Below are positions 1-4,969 of a DNA stretch of 7,357 nucleotides, in pieces. Both the position numbers and the translations under genes were made by a program. The notes below the pieces were generated by a model. The model ran no database searches and was not told where the DNA came from. It saw nothing but the letters and a program-made list of their open reading frames with translations. Numbering within the stretch: the first letter of the stretch is position 1; every line of letters begins with the position of its first letter. The DNA is from CAZUQA01 sp964622375. GTDB taxonomy: Bacteria > Bacillota_I > Bacilli_A > Erysipelotrichales > Erysipelotrichaceae. The stretch lies in contig CAZUQA010000099.1 in NCBI GenBank assembly GCA_964622375.1, positions 1 through 7,357 of the forward strand. Reading direction: 5' to 3'.

Positions 1-1
1 C

Positions 2-316
2 CTCTTGGTCGATTATCCCACCTTGGTGAAGCGCATCGTCGCGCGGCGAATCTGCCCCAGTTGTGATGCTATCTACAATGTGGTTTACAACCCACCGTTA
101 ATTGACCAGATCTGTGATATCTGCGGCACCGGCTTAATTCATCGCAGTGATGATACTGAAGAGAGTCTCCAGGTACGCCTGGGTGAATATCACCGTAGCA
201 CGGAAGCGGTTCTGCTGTTCTACCGTGACTTACAAATCGTTGTCGATATCGATGCGACCGATTTACCCCAAGCGGTTTGGGAAGAAGTGTACCCTTTCTT
301 GGAAATGGTGAAATGA
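2..316 (+). CDS. adk: Adenylate kinase, C-terminal part (5' end outside window)
   Basis: Adenylate kinase interconverts ATP + AMP and 2 ADP in the cytoplasm. Only the last 104 residues are in the window; the frame is open to the left edge, so the true start lies upstream and the TTG at 5 is not a start. The visible part opens with a segment ending RRIC, which carries the conserved LID arginines. The LID zinc knuckle follows: CPSC (visible residues 18-21) and CDIC (38-41), giving the four-cysteine zinc site common in Gram-positive enzymes. Then comes the RSDDTEESLQVRL stretch (48-60) with two further phosphate-contacting arginines, and the C-terminal CORE helix and strand. The usual CGxxYH after the first cysteine pair reads CDAIYN here. 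The TGA stop overlaps the map ATG (ATGA), so the two are probably translationally coupled. Family assignment is secure. Confidence 0.96.
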   Translation, partial: LLVDYPTLVKRIVARRICPSCDAIYNVVYNPPLIDQICDICGTGLIHRSDDTEESLQVRLGEYHRSTEAVLLFYRDLQIVVDIDATDLPQAVWEEVYPFLEMVK

Positions 317-1056
317 TAGTTTGTAAGTCGCCTCGAGAAATTGCGGTGATGCGCCAAGCCGGGGCTATCCTGGCTACGATTTTTGAAAAGCTCCAAGAAG
401 TGATAGCGGTAGGAATAAGCACTAAACAACTTGACGATTTGGCAGCGGAGATTATCGCCAGCCAACAAGCCAAAGCGGCTTTCCTTGGTTATCGCGGTTT
501 TCCAGCAAATATCTGCACCAGCATCAACGAAGAGTTGATTCACGGTATACCTTCGCAGCGCCGGCTCAAGGAAGGCGATATCATTTCTGTGGATTTAGGT
601 GTAGTATATAAAGGTTACTTCAGTGATGCCGCTCGCAGCTACGGTGTCGGTAAAGTCAGTGCTGAAGCGACAAAATTAATGGAAGTGACCCAAGAGAGTT
701 TCTATCGTGGGTTGCAATACGCCAAAGCCGGCGAGCACTTAGGCAGTCTGTGCTGGGCTATCGGCGATTATATCGGCCAACATGGCTACAAAGTTCCGCA
801 ACAGTACAGCGGTCATGGTATCGGGACGGCCCTGCATGAGGACCCTAATATCCCAAACTATGGGCTAAAAGACAGCGGTATTGTGCTAAAAGCCGGGATG
901 ACCTTGGCGATAGAGCCCATGGTCATGATGGGAGTCGGAGAAACCAAAACTCTGGCTGATGACTGGACGGTAGTGACAGTGGATAAAGCGCTTTGTGCGC
1001 ATTATGAGAATACCATTGTGATTACCGAAAACGGTTACGAAATATTGACGATCTAA
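313..1056 (+). CDS. map: Type I methionine aminopeptidase
   Basis: Removes the initiator methionine from nascent proteins when the second residue is small. From ATG 313 the protein has 247 residues, the normal size of a short type I enzyme without an N-terminal zinc extension. The five metal ligands of the pita-bread fold are present at the expected spacing: D94 (SVDLG), D105 (FSDAA), H168 (SGHGIG), E201 (AIEPM) and E232 (HYENT). The substrate-contacting histidine is H77 (LIHGIP). A longer reading from TTG 277 exists, but MIVCKSPREIAVMRQAG beginning at 313 is the usual family N-terminus and 313 gives the ATGA overlap with adk; the preceding bases (GGAAATGG) are only a weak ribosome site, which fits coupled translation. 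The histidine usually found after the last glutamate (EHT) is asparagine here (ENT). It sits between adk and infA as in many Bacillota. Confidence 0.97.
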   Translation: MIVCKSPREIAVMRQAGAILATIFEKLQEVIAVGISTKQLDDLAAEIIASQQAKAAFLGYRGFPANICTSINEELIHGIPSQRRLKEGDIISVDLGVVYKGYFSDAARSYGVGKVSAEATKLMEVTQESFYRGLQYAKAGEHLGSLCWAIGDYIGQHGYKVPQQYSGHGIGTALHEDPNIPNYGLKDSGIVLKAGMTLAIEPMVMMGVGETKTLADDWTVVTVDKALCAHYENTIVITENGYEILTI

Positions 1057-1062
1057 AGGAGG
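1055..1062 (+). promoter_or_regulatory. Shine-Dalgarno site fixing the infA TTG start
   Basis: AAAGGAGG overlaps the map stop codon and lies 9 bases before the TTG at 1072. The nearby ATG at 1064 is in another frame and too close to this site, so the site selects the TTG. Confidence 0.8.
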
Positions 1063-1071
1063 GATGAGTAT

Positions 1072-1290
1072 TTGGCAAAACAAGATGTTATTGAAATTGA
1101 TGGGATAGTTGAAGAGACGCTTCCCAACGCAAACTTTAAAGTGAAACTGGCCAATGGACACGTGATTCTGGCTCACGTTTCTGGTAAAATCCGTATGCAC
1201 TACATTCGCATTTTACCAGGTGATCGCGTGACGGTCGAGATTTCGCCTTATGACTTAACACGTGGGCGTATTACATTTAGACACAAGTAG
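1072..1290 (+). CDS. infA: Translation initiation factor IF-1
   Basis: IF-1 binds the A site of the 30S subunit and, with IF-2 and IF-3, directs initiator tRNA to the P site. The product has 72 residues, exactly the usual bacterial length, and is a single OB-fold. Family hallmarks run through the whole protein: NGHVILAHVSGKIR (28-41), IRILPGDRVTVE (45-56) and the C-terminal SPYDLTRGRITFRHK. The start is TTG at 1072; it gives the canonical MAKQDVIE N-terminus and no in-frame ATG exists upstream or near it. A strong AAAGGAGG lies 9 bases before it. The gene follows map by 15 bases; the small KOW-domain gene that some Bacillota carry between map and infA is absent. Confidence 0.98.
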   Translation: MAKQDVIEIDGIVEETLPNANFKVKLANGHVILAHVSGKIRMHYIRILPGDRVTVEISPYDLTRGRITFRHK

Positions 1291-1311
1291 TCTTTTAGAA
1301 GGAGAAAACGC

Positions 1312-1428
1312 ATGAAAGTAAGACCATCAGTCAAACCAATCTGCGATAAGTGCCGTATCATAAAACGCCATGGCGTAGTTATGATTATTTGTAGCAATCC
1401 TAAACACAAACAGAGACAAGGAAACTAG
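1312..1428 (+). CDS. rpmJ: 50S ribosomal protein L36 (bL36), zinc-binding form
   Basis: A 38-codon gene translated directly from ATG 1312 to TAG 1426-1428. The product begins MKVRPSVKPICDKCRIIKRH and ends NPKHKQRQGN. It has the zinc-ribbon ligands C11, C14, C27 and H32, so it is the zinc-containing form of L36 rather than the zinc-independent paralogue. L36 is a small basic component of the large ribosomal subunit that contacts 23S rRNA. AGAAGGAG ends 7 bases before the ATG. Its position between infA and rpsM is the standard one, and its stop codon overlaps the SD site of rpsM. Confidence 0.98.
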   Translation: MKVRPSVKPICDKCRIIKRHGVVMIICSNPKHKQRQGN

Positions 1429-1442
1429 GAGGAAGTAGATAA

Positions 1443-1808
1443 ATGGCTCGTATTGCAGGAATCGATATCCCCCGCGATAAGCGGGTGTTGGTATCATTAA
1501 CCTATGTATATGGAATTGGTCGTTCGACCGCTGCTAAGATTTTGGCAGAAAATAAAATTGACGAAAACACCAGAGTCAAGGATTTAAGCGACGACCAAGT
1601 CAATGCGATTCGTAAATCCGTCGATTCAATTAAAGTAGAAGGTGATTTACGTCGTGAAGTGAACTTAAACGTTAAACGTTTAATGGAAATCGGTTGTTAT
1701 CGCGGTATCAGACACCGTAAGGGTTTACCAACCCGCGGTCAAAGAACGCGCACCAACGCCAGAACCCGCAAAGGACCGCGGCGTACGGTGGCCAACAAGA
1801 AGAAGTAG
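1443..1808 (+). CDS. rpsM: 30S ribosomal protein S13 (uS13)
   Basis: S13 sits in the head of the small subunit and contributes to the bridges with the large subunit and to contact with P-site tRNA. The 121-residue product has the expected MARIAGIDIPRDKRV start, the helix-two-turn-helix region with YGIGRSTA (23-30), and the highly basic C-terminal tail GLPTRGQRTRTNARTRKG (94-111) that reaches the P-site tRNA. AGGAGG at 1427-1432 overlaps the rpmJ stop and lies 10 bases before the ATG. Length and sequence are entirely normal for the family. A short inverted repeat (CCCGC-GATAA-GCGGG, 1471-1485) lies inside the early coding region. Confidence 0.99.
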   Translation: MARIAGIDIPRDKRVLVSLTYVYGIGRSTAAKILAENKIDENTRVKDLSDDQVNAIRKSVDSIKVEGDLRREVNLNVKRLMEIGCYRGIRHRKGLPTRGQRTRTNARTRKGPRRTVANKKK

Positions 1809-1820
1809 GAGAAATTAATA

Positions 1821-2213
1821 ATGGCAACAGCAAAAAAAGGCGCCAGAAAGCGTCGGGTTAAAAAGAATATCGCGAAAGGTATCGCGCATATTCATTCAAC
1901 TTTTAATAATACCATCGTGACGATTACCGATGAAGCCGGTAATGCTATCGCTTGGAGCAGTGCCGGAGCTTTAGGGTTCAAAGGTTCGCGAAAATCGACT
2001 CCCTTTGCCGCTCAACAATGTGCGGAAGCCGCCGGAAAAGCAGCGATTGACAATGGTATGAAACAAGTAGAAGTTAATATTAAAGGACCGGGTCACGGTC
2101 GGGAAGCGGCAGTGCGTTCCTTACAAACCGCCGGTTTGGAAATTACGGTAATCAACGATGTTACCCCGATTCCCCATAACGGCTGCCGGCCTCCCAAAAG
2201 ACCGCGCGGCTAA
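1821..2213 (+). CDS. rpsK: 30S ribosomal protein S11 (uS11)
   Basis: S11 is part of the platform of the small subunit, next to the mRNA exit region. The product has 130 residues, with a basic disordered N-terminus (residues 1-17), the conserved HIHSTFNNTIVTITD segment (23-37), the GPGHGREAAVRSL motif (89-101) and the family-typical end HNGCRPPKRPRG. AGGAGA, overlapping the rpsM stop codon, serves as ribosome site. rpsK is followed directly by rpoA with no rpsD between them, the arrangement known from Bacilli and unlike the Clostridia and Proteobacteria order. Confidence 0.99.
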   Translation: MATAKKGARKRRVKKNIAKGIAHIHSTFNNTIVTITDEAGNAIAWSSAGALGFKGSRKSTPFAAQQCAEAAGKAAIDNGMKQVEVNIKGPGHGREAAVRSLQTAGLEITVINDVTPIPHNGCRPPKRPRG

Positions 2214-2233
2214 TATAGATTGGAGGAAGAGTA

Positions 2234-3196
2234 ATGATCAAATTTGAATATGCGAATTTTGAAGTCAAAGATTACAGTGAAACAAAAAATTACGGGAAAT
2301 TCGTAATTGAACCTCTGGAAAGAGGCTTTGGTACCACTATCGGTAATGCTTTAAGACGGGTTTTACTTTCTTCCCTACCGGGAGCAGCCGTGTATTCACT
2401 AAAGATGGACGGTGTATTCCATGAATTTACTTCCTTACCGGGAGTCCAGGAAGACGTCACCGCCATCGTTTTAAATTTGAAAGATTTAGTGATGACCATC
2501 CGGGATTTTGAAGTTTACACTTTACGCATCTCGGAAAAAGGCCCCAAAGTGGTAACCGCTAAAGACATCGTTTTGCCCGATGGGGTCGAGATTCTCAATA
2601 AAGATTTAGTTATCGCCAATTTAGCTAAAGATGGGGTCCTACAGATGGAACTTAGAGCGCGTAACGGTCGGGGTTATGTCAGTTCCGATACCAATAAACA
2701 GCTCTACCAAAACTCCACTCAGGGTTACGGTACCATCTTTACCGATTCGATCTATACCCCGATTGAAAAGGTCGCCTATGAAGTGGAACCGACCCGGGTT
2801 GGTCAGAACACCAAATATGATCGGCTGACCATGGAAATCACTACCGATGGGTCCTTGAGCCCTAGTGAAGCTTTGGCGTTAGGTGCTAAAATTTTAGCCG
2901 ATCACTTATCAGTCTTTGAAAGAGCCAATGATATTACCGGCGATATGGAATCGGTAATGAAGAGTACCAGTTCGGAAACCATTAATAAAGGGCTAATCAT
3001 GATGATCGAGGATCTGGATTTATCAGTGCGCTCTTACAACTGCCTAAAACGCGCGGCGATTCAAACCGTGGAAGAGTTAACCAACAAAACGGAAGAGGAT
3101 ATGATGCGGGTGCGAAATTTAGGCAAGAAATCATTAAAAGAAGTGAGAGACAAATTAGCCGAATTAAATCTTGGCTTTAAGTCTTTTGATAATTAA
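2234..3196 (+). CDS. rpoA: DNA-directed RNA polymerase subunit alpha
   Basis: Alpha dimerises to nucleate RNA polymerase assembly, and its C-terminal domain contacts UP-element DNA and activators. At 320 residues it has the usual length for Bacillota. The N-terminal dimerisation domain (about 1-230) includes ERGFGTTIGNALRRVLLSS (29-47), and the insert domain carries the KYDRLTMEI and LSPSEALALGAKIL segments (194-221). A flexible linker spans about 233-253. The C-terminal helix-hairpin-helix domain follows with LSVRSYNCLKRA (263-274); R266, N269 and K272 correspond to the DNA-contacting residues of the family, and NLGKKSLKEV (295-304) is the second conserved helix. GGAGG lies 7 bases before the ATG. 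It follows rpsK by 20 bases within one operon. Confidence 0.99.
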   Translation: MIKFEYANFEVKDYSETKNYGKFVIEPLERGFGTTIGNALRRVLLSSLPGAAVYSLKMDGVFHEFTSLPGVQEDVTAIVLNLKDLVMTIRDFEVYTLRISEKGPKVVTAKDIVLPDGVEILNKDLVIANLAKDGVLQMELRARNGRGYVSSDTNKQLYQNSTQGYGTIFTDSIYTPIEKVAYEVEPTRVGQNTKYDRLTMEITTDGSLSPSEALALGAKILADHLSVFERANDITGDMESVMKSTSSETINKGLIMMIEDLDLSVRSYNCLKRAAIQTVEELTNKTEEDMMRVRNLGKKSLKEVRDKLAELNLGFKSFDN

Positions 3197-3207
3197 AGGA
3201 GAAAGAT

Positions 3208-3570
3208 ATGTGGAATCGTAAATTAGGACGAACCAGTGATCATCGTAAAGCCCTGTTGCGCAATTTAGCGACGGATTTAATTCGCTATGGTCAATTGGAA
3301 ACTACGGAAGCCAAGGCTAAGGAACTAAAGAGCGTAGTGGATGAGTTAATAACTTTAGCTAAGAGCGGTGACTTACACTCACGGCGATTAGCGGCTCGTT
3401 ATCTGCGCAACGTCGTCGTTGATAAAAAGAGCGGGCAAACCGTCTTACAGAAGTTGTTTGATGAAGTGGGGCCTTACTACAAGGATCGCGACGGTGGCTA
3501 TACCAGCACCTTAAAAACCCGGGTGCGTCAAGGTGATGCCGCAACCATGGCTATCATCAAATTAGTCTAA
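3208..3570 (+). CDS. rplQ: 50S ribosomal protein L17 (bL17)
   Basis: L17 binds 23S rRNA near the exit side of the large subunit. The 120-residue product has the conserved start RKLGRTSDHRKALLRNL (4-20), the LETTEAKAKELKSVVDELITLAK helix region (about 30-52) and a C-terminal segment ending in a hydrophobic strand. This is the short form typical of Bacillota, without the acidic tail seen in some actinobacteria. AAAGGAG overlaps the rpoA stop, 6 bases before the ATG. It is the last recognised ribosomal-protein gene of the block; in most Bacilli the next gene would be ecfA1, whereas here three other genes intervene. Confidence 0.98.
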   Translation: MWNRKLGRTSDHRKALLRNLATDLIRYGQLETTEAKAKELKSVVDELITLAKSGDLHSRRLAARYLRNVVVDKKSGQTVLQKLFDEVGPYYKDRDGGYTSTLKTRVRQGDAATMAIIKLV

Positions 3571-3575
3571 AGGGA
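3569..3575 (+). promoter_or_regulatory. Weak ribosome site for the O-methyltransferase gene
   Basis: AAAGGGA follows the rplQ stop. It sits 5 bases before TTG 3581 and 11 before ATG 3587, so it does not clearly decide between these two in-frame starts, which differ by two residues. Confidence 0.5.
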
Positions 3576-3580
3576 CCAAT

Positions 3581-4156
3581 TTGAGTATGAATGTCATTAG
3601 CGAGTTAGCGGAATATGCGACAAGCAACGATGTACCGATAATTAAGGATGAGACTTTGGCTTTCCTGTTAGACTTTATCAGGGAAAAACAGATCTCATCC
3701 ATCCTAGAAATCGGCACTGCCATCGGTTATTCGGCTTTACAGATGTTACAGGTGGACTGTGTCAAAAGAATTGTTAGTTTAGAGCGAAATTACGGTTTAG
3801 CGCAAATTGCGACAGCTAATATCAAAAGGGCGAAGAAAGATAAATTCGTTGAAGTTGTTAACCAAGATGCCTTAAAGTTTAAAACCAGCGAAAAATTTGA
3901 TTTATTATTTATCGATGGGGCGAAAGCCCAATACCAACGCTTCTTTGATCGCTTTATCGATAATGTGACTTATGTCTTTGTCGATAATTTGGATTTTCAC
4001 GGTATGGTGGATAACCCGGGATTGGCAGCTAACCGCAATACGCGGCAGCTATGTAAGAAATTAGCGAAGTTTAAATATGATATGCTGCATGACGAAAACT
4101 ACCATTGTCAATATTTTAAGAAGGGCGATGGTATCCTACTTATAACGAAAAGTTAA
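3581..4156 (+). CDS. TrmR/YrrM-like class I SAM-dependent O-methyltransferase
   Basis: A 191-residue member of O-methyltransferase family 3 (COMT-like). The SAM-binding motif I is ILEIGTAIGYSAL (41-53), with the acidic ribose-binding residue E68 in SLERN. The family's metal ligands appear as D112 (FIDGAK) and D135-N136 (FVDNLDFHG). The IGTAIGYSAL and FIDGAKAQYQRFF segments most resemble TrmR (YrrM) of Bacillus subtilis, which methylates 5-hydroxyuridine at tRNA position 34 to 5-methoxyuridine; that substrate is inferred from similarity only. The protein lacks about 20 N-terminal residues relative to typical TrmR, and an in-frame TAG at 3563-3565 rules out an upstream start. The start is TTG 3581 or ATG 3587. 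It lies 10 bases after rplQ and is probably co-transcribed with the ribosomal genes, an unusual place for this family. Small-molecule O-methylation is an alternative role. Confidence 0.87.
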   Translation: MSMNVISELAEYATSNDVPIIKDETLAFLLDFIREKQISSILEIGTAIGYSALQMLQVDCVKRIVSLERNYGLAQIATANIKRAKKDKFVEVVNQDALKFKTSEKFDLLFIDGAKAQYQRFFDRFIDNVTYVFVDNLDFHGMVDNPGLAANRNTRQLCKKLAKFKYDMLHDENYHCQYFKKGDGILLITKS

Positions 4157-4168
4157 GGAGGTTGTACC

Positions 4169-4384
4169 ATGTTTAAAAAATTAGTATCAACCATAATTCT
4201 GGGAACGGTAGCTGCCGCTGCTTACTACCTCTACAAAAACCGCAATGGGGCCGCAGACAAAACTGCGGATGATAAGGTCGTACACTTCATTCCGGAAGCC
4301 AGCATAGAGAAAGCGGAAGCTGAAAAAACCGCTGAAGAAAAAGCTACTAATAAAGCGAGAAACAAAAAAGAAAAATCTGAATAA
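4169..4384 (+). CDS. Small single-membrane-helix protein of unknown function
   Basis: I do not recognise this 71-residue protein. It starts MFKK, followed by one hydrophobic segment (residues 5-22, rich in Ala, Val, Ile and Tyr). A short basic patch YKNRNG comes next, then a linker with VVHFIPEAS (37-45), and a highly charged Lys/Glu/Ala tail (46-71) that is probably helical or disordered. There is no lipobox and no clear signal-peptidase site, so a membrane-anchored protein with a soluble charged tail is the likeliest form; orientation cannot be told because both flanks of the helix are basic. That it is a real gene is supported by one of the best ribosome sites in the window (TAAGGAGGT, 7 bases before ATG), its 12-base spacing from the methyltransferase gene, and a terminator 12 bases after its stop. 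It could be a YtxH-like small protein, but I see no diagnostic motif. Confidence 0.75.
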   Translation: MFKKLVSTIILGTVAAAAYYLYKNRNGAADKTADDKVVHFIPEASIEKAEAEKTAEEKATNKARNKKEKSE

Positions 4385-4396
4385 GATTATGAACTT

Positions 4397-4420
4397 AAGC
4401 CGGCATGATTCCGGCTTTTT
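4397..4420 (+). terminator. Rho-independent terminator after the ribosomal block
   Basis: A perfect 7-bp stem (AAGCCGG 4397-4403, CCGGCTT 4411-4417) with a 7-base loop CATGATT is followed by T residues (TTTTT at 4416-4420, two of them inside the stem). It lies between the small membrane-protein gene and the GNAT gene. It probably ends transcripts coming from the ribosomal-protein genes; the short stem and short T run suggest that termination may be incomplete. Confidence 0.82.
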
Positions 4421-4432
4421 AGTTGAAACGCC

Positions 4433-4927
4433 ATGACCAGAAAAGAAGAATTACCAAAAAAAGTAAGACGGGGACAGCTCCGTGATTATCCCCGGGTTAA
4501 TGAAATCGCCGTTGAAGAACAAAATCTCCATGTGGCTTTAAGGCCGGATTTGTTTTCAATTAAGCCCGAGATGGTGACTTTAAGTGATTATCAACAGTGG
4601 GTAAAAGAAAAAAGAATTTATGTGCTCGAAGTTGATAAGCAAGTTCGCGCTTTTGCCTTGTATACTCTAAAGAAGCTACAACCCGGGATACATCAAGAAA
4701 ACCGCGTTATATTTATTACCGGCTTTGCCGTTTCAAAAGAATTTCGGCGTTGCGGTATTGGTCGAACTTTGATGAATTCGCTGGTGGAGCGGGCGCGAAA
4801 ACTTAAGTGTCAGCGCTTAGAATTGCAGCTTATCAGCGCTAATAAAGCTGCTTGCGCTTTTTATCAAAATTTAGCTTTTAGTGAGAAAGCAAAAATCATG
4901 GAACTAAAGCTTGAGCGGGAATTTTAG
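4433..4927 (+). CDS. GNAT-family N-acetyltransferase, substrate unknown
   Basis: A 164-residue GCN5-related acetyltransferase, expected to move an acetyl group from acetyl-CoA to an amine. Motif A is clear: FITGFAVSKEFRRCGIGRTLM (about 94-114), whose R-R-C-G-I-G-R loop (105-111) binds the CoA pyrophosphate. Motif B follows with N137 and AACAFYQNLAF (139-149); the usual glycine in the LGF end is alanine here. The N-terminal VRRGQLRDYPRVNEI (11-25) is the typical first strand and helix. ATG 4433 is the only plausible start because there is no later start before that strand. No SD sequence precedes it (TTGAAACGCC). The start lies only 12 bases after the terminator, and I find no convincing promoter, so expression may depend on read-through. 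RimI (S18 acetylation) is a tempting guess given the context, but the sequence does not support a specific substrate. Confidence 0.88.
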   Translation: MTRKEELPKKVRRGQLRDYPRVNEIAVEEQNLHVALRPDLFSIKPEMVTLSDYQQWVKEKRIYVLEVDKQVRAFALYTLKKLQPGIHQENRVIFITGFAVSKEFRRCGIGRTLMNSLVERARKLKCQRLELQLISANKAACAFYQNLAFSEKAKIMELKLEREF

Positions 4928-4951
4928 CTTTAAAAGCCTTTGTGCTATAAT
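4923..4951 (+). promoter_or_regulatory. Extended -10 promoter for the ecfA1-ecfA2-ecfT operon
   Basis: TGCTATAAT at 4943-4951 is a perfect extended -10 element (TG, one base, TATAAT). The hexamer 17 bases upstream, TTTAGC (4923-4928), matches the -35 consensus at only three of six positions, which is tolerated by extended -10 promoters. It overlaps the end of the GNAT gene. Transcription would begin near 4957-4959, leaving only about 11-13 bases before the ecfA1 ATG at 4970. Confidence 0.72.
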
Positions 4952-4964
4952 GAAAAAGTTAACT

Positions 4965-4968
4965 GGAG
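4965..4968 (+). promoter_or_regulatory. Abnormally close SD-like sequence before ecfA1
   Basis: GGAG is separated from ATG 4970 by a single base, whereas other genes in this window have about 6-10. No in-frame start codon lies between 4973 and the first beta-strand codons, so the start itself is not in doubt, only how efficiently this site works. Confidence 0.45.
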
Positions 4969-4969
4969 T

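Noticed and set aside
277..312. Upstream TTG start for map adding 12 residues
   Set aside because: The added residues overlap adk and do not look like the family N-terminus; ATG 313 gives the standard start and the ATGA overlap.
1016..1044. Possible promoter before infA (TTGTGA, 17-base spacer, GAAATA)
   Set aside because: The -10 hexamer is a poor match and the genes are tightly spaced, so read-through from upstream explains expression.
1471..1485. Perfect 5-bp hairpin CCCGC-GATAA-GCGGG in early rpsM
   Set aside because: It lies in constrained codons for PRDKR, has no T run, and nothing links it to regulation.
1738..1752. 15-base exact repeat GGTCAAAGAACGCGC shared by rpsM and ecfT (second copy near 7312)
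   Set aside because: Both copies encode GQRTR in frame within conserved basic stretches, so shared peptide and codon choice explain it.
4105..4146. TTGTCA and TATAAC upstream of the small membrane-protein gene
   Set aside because: Both hexamers look reasonable alone, but the spacing between them is 30 bases, far from 17, and no extended -10 TG is present.
4940..4969. Upstream TTG start for ecfA1 adding ten residues
   Set aside because: The codon lies inside the -10 region of the promoter, has no SD, and the extra residues are not part of the ABC fold.
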